NCBI RefSeq assembly: GCF_025370935.1
Contig: NC_133477.1
Location: 16,728,144 to 16,792,143, forward strand
Source of the DNA: Choristoneura fumiferana
Lineage: Eukaryota > Arthropoda > Insecta > Lepidoptera > Tortricidae
DNA length: 64,000 bases
Direction: 5' to 3'
The translations under genes were made by a program, and so were the position numbers. Of this stretch, positions 43,494 through 53,760 are shown piece by piece (position 1 is the first letter of the stretch; the number at the start of each line of letters is the position of its first letter). The notes beneath the pieces are model-generated. The model had not been told where the DNA came from. It made no database searches and was given only the letters and a program-made list of their open reading frames with translations.

Positions 43494-43540
43494 GTCCACT
43501 GTTGGACATAGGCCTCCCTCATACACCTCCAGTTGTTTCA
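43494..43540 (-). repeat. Tiny RTE LINE tail inside a dispersed repeat
   Basis: 'GTCCACTGTTGGACATAGGC' and 'CCTCCAGTTG' sit between two 'CTAACTT' words in 43390-43700, which otherwise matches the 14948-type repeat. Confidence 0.5.
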
Positions 43541-43989
43541 TCAACTGCTAACTTTTGGTGACATGAAATTTGGTACAAGTATTCCACATAAGTACCTCAT
43601 TCGTATTCATGAATGAAGATTCCAATGTAATTTCTGGGAAATCTCATGGGAATTTAGTGACATTTTGGATTTTTTAATAAAACAGTCAGATTCAGTGATG
43701 CACGTGAGCGAAGCCGTGAGTAAGAGCCAGTACTAACTTCATACGTTGGCCGAACTGCACGAGTTTTGCGCTTAATACGGTTATTTGTCAGATCCTATAA
43801 TTATAAAAAAAAAACAGCCGATGTTTAGCGAAACAAAATATAATTCGGTCTAAAATTTAATTTGTAGCGATTTTTTGAATAGTCAATATATCTGTTTCTT
43901 TCTAAAACGCTGTTTTCTATAATATGGTGCTAACTTGCATTTGACGTCACATGCAAGTAACCTATTTAGGTATGTCTTTCCCTTTTCGT

Positions 43990-44270
43990 CCCAGCCTATA
44001 TGCGTCCCACTGCTGGGCACAGGCCTCCTCTCAGAACAAGAGGGCTTGGGCCCAAGTTCCCACGCGGGCCCAGTGCGGATTGGGAACTTCACACGCACCA
44101 TTGAATCGCTTCGCAGGTTTGTGCAGGTTTCCTCACGATGTTTTACTTCACCGCAAAGCTCGTGGTAAATTTCAAATGTAATTCCGCACATGAATTTCGA
44201 AAAACTCAGAGGTGCGAGCCGGGGTTTGAACCCACGACCCTCTGCTTGAGAGGCGACAGGTCAAACCTTT
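43990..44270 (-). repeat. RTE-tailed tRNA-SINE, reverse, near complete
   Basis: 'CCTATATGCGTCCCACTGCT' through 'CCTCACGATGTTTTACTTCA' to 'GGGTTTGAACCCACGACC' (B-box complement) and 'GAGAGGCGACAGGTCAAACC'. The A-box end is cut at about 44270. Confidence 0.85.
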
Positions 44271-44317
44271 CCCTTTGCGCTCCCTTAATCTTGAATTTCA
44301 AACCTTCACTTAGTTTG

Positions 44318-44605
44318 CAGGTGGTAGGACCTTGTGCAAGGTCCGCCCGGATTGCTACCACCATCTTGCTCGCTAATCCTGCCGTGAAGCAGCAGTGCTT
44401 GCACTGTTGTGTTTCGGCGTGGAGAGTAAGACAGCCGGTGAAATTACTGGCACTTGAGGTATCCCATCTTAGGCCTCTAGGTTGGCAACGCATCTGCAAT
44501 ACCCAGGGGTATTACCAGGGTGTTGCAGATGTTTATGGGCGGTGGTCATCTCTTATCATCAGGAGACCCACTTGCTCGTTTGCCATCCAGTTAAATAAAA
44601 AAATA
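44318..44605 (+). repeat. LINE-like 3' end, longer copy of 27993
   Basis: Adds 'CTTGAGGTATCCCATCTTAG' and 'GGTTGGCAACGCATCTGCAA' relative to 27993 and ends 'GCTCGTTTGCCATCCAGTTA' plus A-rich DNA. Confidence 0.75.
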
Positions 44606-45114
44606 AAATAAAAAAAGTTATATGTAGAGTTTGAAAATTGCTTGTAAACAAATAAAAAATTGTCAAATAACATTCAATGTTTCTTTGGAGAGCTTTCACG
44701 CTCTAACTACGAAACGAAACTAATTGTGAAATTTCAGTTTCCAAGGAATCATATAGAAAATTGAACCCGAAAGCACCGCAATAGTTAATAAGGCGTAATT
44801 AGTGAAGGCAAAGCGAGACAGAGTTTCATTCAGAAGTGCTCCTCACGCCATTCAAACCCAAAGGTTGGATGGAACTAAATAAGTTTAGAATTGAAAATTG
44901 GAATTCTAATGGAAATAGGAAATGCGTATTTCTATATTTGTTGGTTATTTATCATGTTAGTGTATTGAAACAGTTTAAACGTTTCTGTGGTGATGAAAGT
45001 TGTAAACCAAAATGGAAAGACTTTGGTGGCATTTTGAAACTCGTCAACTTCTATATGACATATGTGCACAGTGACACATGGGCTCGTAAGGGCCTATACA
45101 ATGGTAAATTAACT

Positions 45115-45310
45115 TTAAATTTACTACCTTGACGGTGAATAGAAATATCGTAAGGAAACCTCTACACACCCGTAAAGAGATTCAATGGTGTGTGTGAAGT
45201 TCCCGAAACCGCATGGCCCCGAATGAACTTCGGCTCAAGCTCTTTCATTCTGAGAGGAGACCTGTGGCCTGTAGAGGGGCGTATACAATACCGGCTGCGA
45301 TGATAAGAGT
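45115..45310 (+). repeat. RTE-tailed SINE, decayed 3' part
   Basis: 'AGGAAACCTCTACACACCCG', 'GTGTGTGAAGTTCCCGAAAC' and 'CTGAGAGGAGACCTGTGGCC'. Confidence 0.65.
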
Positions 45311-45611
45311 CTAGTATTTCCTATAAAAGGTTCGAAATCCCAAAATAATTAAGATTCACATTTTTCATTTAAATATTCCTCATTTATTTTATAATAAGCT
45401 TGTATATAGCGTCATCTGTCCTTGTGTCTGTGTCCGTCTGTAATGATTCACGCATGCAAGTCGAGAAACATTTTCATCCACTTCCAATCATTGGTTAGAT
45501 TACCTTGAAATCTGCTTCATAAGTCCTGCAGTCCTGCAGGTGACCTACAGTCACAAATATAAATTGCATTTTTTTTAAATCAAAATATTTCGTTTGGTTT
45601 TGAAACATGTA

Positions 45612-45779
45612 CCATCAGCCAAAAATGTGGTCTACCACCCTAAAGTTGATAATCGTTTGCATGTCATAAAACAATAATGCCAATATACGTATCTGTCAAC
45701 TTGAAAGTTCGACTTTAGCGACATATTTATTTGATAGGATCTTGTTTTAAAATTGATAGACCACTTATTTGGCTGATGG
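45612..45779. mobile_element. 168-bp MITE, CCATCAGCC ends, TA duplication
   Basis: Ends CCATCAGCCAAAAATGTGGT../..CACTTATTTGGCTGATGG with TA on both sides. A second copy at 58335-58481 has lost its left end. Confidence 0.88.
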
Positions 45780-45789
45780 TACATCATTT

Positions 45790-47090
45790 TTACCTACACT
45801 TCTTGAACATGCCTCCCAGAGTTAGCGCCTTAGTTTCCTGAAATCAAGTTTTTCACTTATGGTGCATTTGCCTCAAATAGGTGAAGTTTTCAGGCATCAA
45901 ATTATAGACGGTAGTGGTTTAGCTTCGGTTGGGAACAATAACTGCTTCCATTAACTTAGCCCACATAGAAGGTAGAAAATAAAATGAACATTTAAAACCA
46001 TACTAATATTCAAAATGCGAAAGTGTGTGTGCTTATGTGTTTGTATGTTTGTCCGTCCATCCGCCGTCGAAAACTAAATATTAAACTTTGAAATGAAGAT
46101 GTCGAAGGTTTTTCAACTTTTAAAGCCCTCAGTTTTAAATTTTGGGCTTCGAATAGACTCTCGGTCGTAATTCCTTATTTACTACCCTTAATAGACAACT
46201 CGACGCAAATGGACTTAAAAGGGCGCTACGCTACAGGACCTGTAACCTACTTACAACACAATATTTTAGACTAAGTATTGCAGTTATTATTAATTTTATG
46301 AATGAAATACGGGTTTTGTTCCGCGTACCTAGATTTTAACGGAGGAAGCTCGATATTTGTTAAAATCGACGTACGCATAATAAAACCCGAATTTAATTCA
46401 TAAAACCTTTAACCTATCTAAATTGTGTACTTAACTTCTAAGAGCATTAAAGTGTATTATGTAATGTAGAGCATAAAAGTGGAATTAAAAACATTCGGTT
46501 CAGTTTACGGTGAATGTTTGCGCACACATTAAAACGTTTATGTCCAAAGTTACACTTTAGACCGCGCTTTGACAAACATCTGCAAATTTGATCACGCCCC
46601 AACTCAAATAGCTCATTTTCTAACGTTAAAATGACTGTGAAATGAATCACGGACCTGCAAGCAACAAAATGATTACCACCCCCTTAACCCCCTTAAATAA
46701 TTTTAATTATAAATATGTATGTTAGTCTGTAAGGTATTTATTGTATGGGCCAAGTTGCCTGAAATAAATGAATATATTATTATTGTTATTATTATTAACG
46801 ACAATTCATTTCGACCAATTTTACAAGCTTTTACAGATTTGGTGAATTATCCATTCCAATCGTGAAAATTCGGAATTAATAAGTGACAGTCCTTTATTTA
46901 TTAGTAACAAGTATCAAATCACGAGTTTGAAATATATCACACTGAGGTGTTATAACTCCCACGATCAAATCATAAAGAGAAAAAAAAGTGGTAAATAAAA
47001 TCAAATAAATATATTAAATTATCAATCTCTCGATGCGACCTTCCCCTAAGCTGTCTTGATGGGTAGGTAAGTACTAAGGCTGGCCGTGAC
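45790..47090. other. Mostly unique AT-rich intronic stretch
   Basis: 46010-46075 has a dispersed-repeat start ('AATATTCAAAATGCGAAAGT','GTCCGTCCATCCGCCG'), and 46790 has (TTA)n. No exon was seen. Confidence 0.4.
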
Positions 47091-47231
47091 TGGAGTAGTA
47101 TGATTAATTTGAAAGTTTCCGAGAAAATACGATGGGGAAGGATTTTTCACTACATCTTGTTTTCATATATTCATTCAGGCGTATCTTTGCGAAAATCCAT
47201 ATATTTCAATGTTTATCTTACATCTTTCATC

Positions 47232-47395
47232 ATCATTCCAGCTTATGTACGTCCCACCGCTGTGCACAAGGGGGCTACTACAAAATTCAAAAATCGAAGT
47301 TCGTACCGTACCGTCCCTCTCACTCTTGTATTAAATTATTAGCGTCAGCTCAGCGGGACGGCAAGATATGGGTGAAAAACTTAAGTAAATGACCT
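47232..47395. mobile_element. SINE tail scrap plus 'GGGGGCTACTAC' MITE
   Basis: 47232-47272 'CATTCCAGCTTATGTACGTC' is a reversed SINE tail. 47270-47392 runs 'GGGGGCTACTACAAAATTCA', 'GTTCGTACCGTACCGTCCCT' and 'GCTCAGCGGGACGGCAAGAT', the MITE also at 48698-48830. Confidence 0.65.
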
Positions 47396-47509
47396 ATTGT
47401 ATGTAGTAGTAACGTGTCCGTATAAACAAATTGACGTTCCAAATTCGCAAAATGACTCGAGCTCCATAATCAATTATGTGCACTACTACTTACAACAGGG
47501 GCCGTGCAG

Positions 47510-47735
47510 TGGTACTATCTGATGGTACCATGGTAAAGAAGGGCGGTTAACGGTAGTCCAACTTTTGGAACTACACTGTGATAACGGTAATGGGACTTTT
47601 GGGATAAAAATATTAGTGCCACTTGTCCCATGGGACTACTGGCACGTAATCGTCTCAGTAGTCCCATGATGGGACTACTCAATGGGACTAGTGGGATAGA
47701 CGGAGAATTTTGCACTTTGTAGTATAGGGCCTGCC
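47510..47735. repeat. Cluster of degenerate GGGACTA words
   Basis: Between 47580 and 47700 there are repeated 'ATGGGACTACT', 'AGTCCCAT' and 'GGGACT' words in both orientations. Weak end similarity is seen between 'GGGGCCGTGCAGTGGTACT' (47499) and 'AGTATAGGGCCTGCC' (47721). It ends just before the MITE at 47748. Confidence 0.55.
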
Positions 47736-47747
47736 TCTTCCATAATA

Positions 47748-48008
47748 GGGATGTTGACGCCATTAAAAAATAATTCAAAGGCACGACTCCAGTAAAAAAA
47801 CGCTTTACTTTAGCTCTGAAAACCAGATTAATTTTCGATTTACTGTAAAATTAGATTTTTTGTTGCTTTGAAACAAATAAATAGTTAGTTGATTAAGTTG
47901 GCGAACGAATAGCGACTTCATAAGTCGCTATTGCCATTGAAACTATGGGACAGTTGTGTTTTACAGCTCATAAAAAGTACGTCAGTTGATTGGTGGTGTC
48001 AACATCCC
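47748..48008. mobile_element. 261-bp MITE, GGGATGTTGAC ends, reverse to 5777
   Basis: TA on both sides; interior and central 'GCGACTTCATAAGTCGC' block match 5777-6047 in reverse complement. Confidence 0.88.
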
Positions 48009-48232
48009 TATTAAAGGACTGGAGCTGTCGTTCCCACGCGGGCGTGTGTATTGCGAGCTGTAGCTACATATTATATGTATGAGTTAGTTATGTCTTCGGA
48101 TGCACTGCCTCAAATTCAGTGTACACAAGCTTCGCCATTCTGCTTGTCAATGACATCATAAAAAAAATTAAGCAACTATTGATGGGAATTAAGTTGTTAT
48201 ATACGACGCGCCGCCACTGATCAACACTCTAA

Positions 48233-48443
48233 AGGTCTCCCTATACACCGTATCATGCCGTGACCGTAATAGGAACGCGCCAGGAACGGAATGTCAAGCG
48301 CATACATCACACGCGACGGCGACGGTTGGTTAGGAAACGTGCTAGTGGGCATAGTCTCATACTATTCAATACAAAGAATATATTTTTGCCGGACACGTTG
48401 CTTTTGCGGTCGTGGTATGATACGATGGAATTTGTAGAGACCT
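48233..48443. mobile_element. 211-bp MITE with TAA duplication (PIF/Harbinger-like)
   Basis: Left 'AGGTCTCCCTATACACCGTA' then TCATGCCGTGACCG; right, in reverse, 'AGGTCTCTACAAATTCCATC' then GTATCATACCACGACCG. TAA lies at 48230-48232 and 48444-48446. Confidence 0.75.
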
Positions 48444-48697
48444 TAACTCTCCTTTGTATGGTTGGCTACAAACAAAACACTTGAAACCCACCATCAAAAC
48501 AGGCCATCAAGAGCATTCCAAACGTAATGACATTGCGAAATTCATTTCATCATCGCTATCGTAATCATTTCTGTCGTGGTGAAATGAAATGAGTGAGAGA
48601 CATCAATTTCCTGATGCAAAGAGCTTATTACCTGCGGGCATCCATCTTCATTAAAGATAAGGTGAGGTAAGATAAGATGGTAATATCCGGACGTTTC

Positions 48698-48830
48698 AGC
48701 GGCCCTGGCCCTAAGTATACTCGAACTTCGTATGTTGCCGTCCCGCTGACGCTTATGTTATTGAATACGCGAGTGAAAGGGATGGTGCGATACGAACTTC
48801 GATTTGCGAGTTTCGTAGTAGCCCCCATGG
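48698..48830. mobile_element. 'GGGGGCTACTACGAAA' MITE
   Basis: 'GAACTTCGTATGTTGCCGTC', 'GAATACGCGAGTGAAAGGGA' and 'GCGAGTTTCGTAGTAGCCCC'. Inner arms 'CGAACTTCG' and 'CGAAGTTCG' pair. Reverse relative at 47270. Confidence 0.7.
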
Positions 48831-48958
48831 AAACCGACTACGCGTGGACCGGAGTGAGCCTTGTTTGGGGAATGAGAGTTTCTTGATAGGCGAAATATTG
48901 CTAGATGACGTTAGTATCGAGAGATCCGTTTGACGTTGCAGTCTTGTTTGCGATTTAA

Positions 48959-49256
48959 GAGCGTTTATACCTGCTGAGCTGGCAACGTTGCATTTTTGTT
49001 AGTTTTCTCGATTTTTCCATAAAAAAATAATGAAAATTAAAAATTTGGTCTGTTAGAACTGTTTTCTTTAAAAACTAAAAAGTGTGTTTAAAGAATAAAA
49101 AAAGTCTATCACGAATAATTATTGGAGTAGACACATTAACTTATATATTGAACAGTTCTAACTGACCACATTTTTAATTTTCATTCAGTTTTTATGGAAT
49201 AATCGTGAAAAACTAACAAAAATGCAACGTTGCCAGCTCGGCAGGTATAAACGCTC
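48959..49256. mobile_element. 298-bp MITE with TTAA duplication (piggyBac-like) and ~70-nt arms
   Basis: TTAA at 48955-48958 and 49257-49260. Ends GAGCGTTTATACCTGCTGAG../..CTCGGCAGGTATAAACGCTC. The arms continue through 'GGCAACGTTGCATTTTTGTT' to 'GAAAATTAAAAA'. TTAA target choice is the piggyBac hallmark; no transposase present. Confidence 0.88.
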
Positions 49257-49324
49257 TTAAAATATATATGCAAGTTTAGTTTCTTTTGTTTTAAAGGTAA
49301 CTTAATTGAGTTTTTAGCAATCTG

Positions 49325-49440
49325 TAAAAATGGTAAAAAAGGAACCCTTATAGTTTCACCATATCTGTCCGTCCGTTCGCGGCTTACGTTAGAGATTATT
49401 AGTGCTAGGAAGCTGTAATTTCGCATGTATATACATAAGT
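49325..49440 (-). repeat. 'GGGTTCCG' family end fragment, reverse
   Basis: 'AAAATGGTAAAAAAGGAACC', 'CCATATCTGTCCGTCCGTTC' and 'AGTGCTAGGAAGCTGTAATT'. Confidence 0.65.
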
Positions 49441-49615
49441 TTGACGCCAGTGTCTGTCTGTCTGTCTGTGGCATCGTAGCTCTAGCGGATGGTCTGATTT
49501 CGATGCGGTTTTGTTTTACGTGTAAGAAAGTCTCCTTGCGGTGGTTTTTAGCTACGGGTATGATTCATTAAAACCGATTCCACATAAACAAACAGACTTA
49601 CAAACTTTCGCATGT

Positions 49616-49680
49616 ACAATACAATACAATAACTCTTTATTGCACACAAAGCAGTACAACACAGGTAGGTATATTGCAAA
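49616..49680 (-). repeat. LINE-like 3' end, reverse, (ATTGT)n plus AATAAAGA
   Basis: The minus strand ends '..GTGTGCAATAAAGAGTTATT' and then (GTATT)n. Same end at 38596, 52140 and 58107, and on the + strand at 42530. Confidence 0.6.
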
Positions 49681-49749
49681 GTAGGAGGTGGAATCGATCG
49701 CAGCGCGCGCCGTGGCCAAACAAGGAACTTTTTGGCGGACTATTTAAGT

Positions 49750-50940
49750 ACTAGTAAAATTTACGTATTCGTGCATTATTAAGTAAAAATAAATAAATAT
49801 GCGTCACGAAACCTTCTACAAGAACATTGGCAAAAACAGTGATCACAAATTCTATAAATTTCCACAAGAAAGATGTTTTGCATGGCGTCGATGTCACTGA
49901 AGTTTGGCGAATTACACGAGCTTCAATAGTATAATTCTATGAATTTATGATCTTCACATTTAGTTTATTTTACATCTTGGAGAATTGAGCCAAAACTAAT
50001 GTTTTCCTTTTATTGTTGTTTGTGGTTGGAAAGCGATGTTTAAATGTTTACTTGGGCACAAACGGTACAATTTAACTTAGATCTGACAAACTATACCCAA
50101 TACCCAACCTAACATTAACCAATAAAGATGCCACCGTTAGATAATACATAAAAATTAAAGAGGGTTGTGTACCTATCCACATTTGTACCTACAAATTATT
50201 CGAAACAAAACTAGAGAGGAAATCGAAGAATAATATACTAAAGTAATAAAATGAAGGTAACCATTAAATAAACCTAAAAGAGAAACCTTAAATCTAAGCA
50301 GAGAAATATTAAATATTTCTGCTTCAGAAAATGATCTATTATACATTTTATATGCTCTACTTACAAAATCATTGCTTACAATTGGTTCGAGAAAAGGGGA
50401 CTCGAAATAAATTATTAATTTGGCGACTATTAATTCGAGGAACTCCAAACCCTATTTCACCCAGATGATAGCGAGGATCAACAAGACCAGATATCGATTT
50501 GAATAAAAACACCTATGATCTTTATTTTTCTGATTCTTTCTTTGTCTTATAGTGTGCTCGGAATCTAGTTTTTATAGTTGATTTGGCCATTTTAACTGAA
50601 AATACACAAAAAGTCTGCATTACTAATGACCTACTACAGTCATAACATAAATAATCGTCTGCAATATAATTATCTTCTCGTGAAGACAGTCACGAAAGTC
50701 CGTGTCCTGAAATTAATTGATTGTGCCATTTTAGACGGGAAATAAAAAAGGTCAACGTTATTATTGACACTATCAATAGATTTACATGATCGAATGGAAT
50801 ATAATAATATGTAAAAATATCGATATTTCATTGAAATTATTTGTTTTCTTACTTACTCTTCGTAATGACAGCCAGCCGATTGATATTTCAAAGTCCGCCG
50901 TTAATTGTAACCGCTAGTTGGCGCTGTACACAGAGGCTTT
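49750..50940. other. Unique AT-rich intronic stretch
   Basis: No repeat match within the window except 50945-50985 ('GGTAAGCAATAGGCAGCCTT'), which matches part of 58107-58260. No exon signal. Confidence 0.4.
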
Positions 50941-51062
50941 CTGAGGTAAGCAATAGGCAGCCTTATTGCTTCAGAGCGATCATGTATATTAGTGGGTTTG
51001 AACTTTGAAATGACAATGCCGATTTTTCAACTTTTCTAAATTGGAGGTTATTTTGAGATATC

Positions 51063-51355
51063 TCATCATCCCAGCCTATATACGTCCCACTGCAGGGCAC
51101 AGGCCTCCCCTCAGAATGAGAGGGCTTGGGCCATAGTTCGCCACGCGGGCCAGTGCGGATTGGGAACTTCACCAACACCATTGAATTGCTTCGCAGGTTT
51201 GTGCAGGTTTCCTCACGATTTTTTCCTTCACGCAAAGCTCGAGGTAAATTTCAAATGTAATCTCGCACGTGAATTTCGAAACTCAGAGGTGCGAGCCGGG
51301 TTTGAACCACGACCCTCTGCTTGAGAGGCGATGGGTCAACCATACTAGGCCACCA
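51063..51355 (-). repeat. RTE-tailed tRNA-SINE, reverse, near complete
   Basis: Tail 'ATCATCCCAGCCTATATACG', body 'GTTTGTGCAGGTTTCCTCAC', head 'CCGGGTTTGAACCACGACCC' and 'ACTAGGCCACCA'. Confidence 0.85.
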
Positions 51356-51589
51356 ATTTTGAGATACGGAACTCTAAACACTAAGGGGCTGTTTCACTTA
51401 GCTTTATAGCAACATTACAAACCCTGTGTTGTTACTATTGAGCTCCGAGGCAATTAGGTGCCCTATAAAGAGTCTCTGAAGGATTACTTTGTTCTAAGTT
51501 TATGAGCTCTGCTTGTTTATTATGCCAGTAATCGACTGAAGCTTTAGCTGTAAAATCACCTGCGGTCCCGCCTTCGGCTTTTTATGCAA

Positions 51590-51900
51590 GCTTTTACAAC
51601 TTACCCTGTTCGTTTGTTGGGTCAAATCTTGCAAGTTCATTGTGACCCACTTTCAGTGTGAAATCTTGGTGTACATTATGTATGTTGGATGACAATGCAA
51701 AGAGAGTCAAAATTATAGTCAGCAAAAAGTTTGTAATAAAAATTTTAAGTCTTTATCTGGACATGTGGCGGCTACGTATCGAACGCTCGATTTACGTCTT
51801 CGAATAGTAAACGAATGTTTTGTGAAAACGCTACACTAGAGGCACTGTTTGCTTTTTGAACAAACTTTGCAAGTTAATTTTGGCCCACTTTCAGTGGTTG
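51590..51900. repeat. Dispersed 'GCAAGCTTTTAC..GCAAAAAG' repeat
   Basis: 'ATGCAAGCTTTTACAACTTA', 'GGTGTACATTATGTATGTTG' and 'AGTCAGCAAAAAGTTTGTAA'; same words as 61500-62110, with a partial second unit continuing at 51870-51950 and 52075-52140 around the MITE at 51953. Confidence 0.55.
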
Positions 51901-51952
51901 GATTGACGTGAAATCTGGTATATATGTAAGTCTGGTCACAATATGTCAACCT

Positions 51953-52072
51953 GAGGCCGTATTGCCTTACGTTTCTCACGCTCACGATCGCAATCAAATG
52001 ACAGTTTTTGTATGCGAAATCTGTCATTTGATTGTGATCGCGAGCGTGAGAAACATTAGGCAATACAGCCTC
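51953..52072. mobile_element. 120-bp MITE, GAGGCCGTATTGCC ends
   Basis: Ends GAGGCCGTATTGCCTTACGT../..TTAGGCAATACAGCCTC. Inner arms 'ATCGCAATCAAATGACAG' and 'CTGTCATTTGATTGTGATCG'. Almost a full-length hairpin; inserted in the preceding dispersed repeat. Confidence 0.88.
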
Positions 52073-52139
52073 TGGTTGTGCAAGTCGACGGAACTCTTCA
52101 ACAGTTAATTGCATCGACTTGTAATTTTGTATGGAAATG

Positions 52140-52465
52140 TACAATACAATACAACACAGTAACTCGTTATTGAACACCAATAAATACATAGTAAGCAGGA
52201 CCAAAAAACAGGTATATAGAGATTTTCCAATATTTTTTCAAAATGGCCGCGCCACTTGACAGTAAATTTTAAATATGGCGCTGCCACTCCAAAGGATATG
52301 TAAGTACCTATGCTATAGGTAATAATGTAATTTCGAGCCTACCAATCTCTCAAAGGGCCGGCAATGCACCTTATGACACCCCTCGTGTTGCGGTCTCTAT
52401 GGGCGGCGCTGATTGCATCCCTTAAGGTGACCTGCACGTTCGTTTGCATCTTCTTGCATATAAAA
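52140..52465. repeat. Two LINE-like 3' ends in opposite orientation
   Basis: 52140-52200 is reversed ('ACAATACAATACAACACAGT'). 52335-52465 is + ('GGCCGGCAATGCACCTTATG','GGGCGGCGCTGATTGCATCC','AAGGTGACCTGCACGTTCG'), matching part of 55320-55430. Confidence 0.55.
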
Positions 52466-52878
52466 ATGCGAAACAATTACAGTTAACGATAGTACAGTCA
52501 GCAAAAAGCTTGCAATAAAAATGAAGTTTTTATCCAAAACTTATTAGTTTATTTAAACTAAACTGTGCGTAGTAGTGAGACGTATCTTGATCTTTCCTTA
52601 TTTTAAATTTAGCCTTTTAATCGCCTTTTAAGTTGTCAGTGAAATACGACTACTGTCCAAAAGAGATTAAATTATCGCAGCGTTTAAACTAACCTAACGT
52701 TCCAGCGTTAGTAGCGTTCCGGTTCATTTAATTACGACTTTAGAGTTAATTATTCTCACTAAAGTTGACAAAGGCTCCATTAAGCGGAGCATAGTTTAAA
52801 TAACGCTTAGTTTTTTGCGAGTCCCTCACAGAGGTATTCTTTACATAGTTTTACCCGTGGCTTCGCGTGGACAATTAA

Positions 52879-53338
52879 CCCCCTTTTCACCATCCATCAG
52901 GGATATTACGGAGCTCCGATTCCGTTCCGTTAAGTCGGACTTCCGTTTGGTTTTACATTCCGTTTCGGTTCCGGTTCCGTTACTTTTGAAACGGAAGTTA
53001 TTTCGGATGTCAATGCTTGGCGCGGCGGCCGAACTTGAACGGCGTACATCAAAAACAAACGGGTTTATACCAGCCATTCGCTCATCGACACGCATGCCAC
53101 GTGCTACACTAACATCTCGTCCATTTATCACTCAGGCTCCGGTTCTGGTTCCGGTTCCGTTTTCGGTTCCGATTTCGTTTCCGATAAAGCTACATCCGTT
53201 ACATCCCTGCCATCCATTGATTAATTTTAACTGACGGTAGATGTGACGCCGTCTCTGTTTGTTTTATTCGAATAGACGGAGATGGCATCACATTTATCCA
53301 TCAGTTAAAATTAATCAATTAGTGGTGAAACAGCCCCC
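52879..53338. mobile_element. CCCCCTGTTTCAC-end MITE carrying a nested hAT-like element
   Basis: Outer ends CCCCCTTTTCACCATCCAT../..GGTGAAACAGCCCCC. The interior 'CTCTGTTTGTTTTATTCGAA' and arms 'ATTGATTAATTTTAACTGA' match 33782-33913. The left arm is split after CCATCCAT by 52898-53209. Confidence 0.85.
52898..53209. mobile_element. 312-bp non-autonomous hAT-like element with perfect 8-bp duplication
   Basis: Ends CAGGGATATTACGGA../..TCCGTTACATCCCTG. The 8-bp duplication CCATCCAT is at 52890-52897 and 53210-53217. GGTTCC/GGAACC-type words fill both arms around a GC-rich core with no transposase. An 8-bp duplication and CAG..CTG ends are hAT hallmarks. Confidence 0.9.
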
Positions 53339-53536
53339 AAGTCTAGTAGTTTAATTGAGATTCTAATATTTTACCAAATTATGAACGGAATTCTCAAAAA
53401 ATTACATTGAAAGAAAGAAAGAAAATAATTTATTTATAACAGCAGTGACGCATTACACAGGTTAGAAAAAATTATAATAAGAAGTGTTGCCGCCATAAAA
53501 AGGTCCCATTCGCATTGTGATATTTCTTTAGGTGTA

Positions 53537-53669
53537 CAGTCAAGGGCAAAGATATCGACACGGGCAAAGTTGCAAAAATATATATACACGGCCTTAATGT
53601 TAAGTGCATAAAGTCGTGTATACATATTTTTGCAACTTTGGCCGTGTCGATAATCTTTGCCCTTGACTG
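53537..53669. mobile_element. 133-bp MITE, CAGTCAAGGGCAAAG ends
   Basis: TA on both sides. Ends CAGTCAAGGGCAAAGATATC../..ATAATCTTTGCCCTTGACTG, ~55-nt arms, so the element is almost one hairpin. Confidence 0.9.
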
Positions 53670-53760
53670 TACGTAGGTGTACGTGGAATGAATGTATGTG
53701 AAATACTCGTGCACGATTTCGTGCTTCTAGGCATAGCCGTCGTGAACATTTAAATGTGTA

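Noticed and set aside
44138..44611. 157-codon open frame
   Set aside because: Crosses a reversed SINE and the LINE-like 3' end at 44318; the same translated segment recurs at 27993.
52815..53234. 139-codon open frame with V-P-V-P repeats
   Set aside because: Encoded by GGTTCC-type words of the nested hAT-like element; not a gene.
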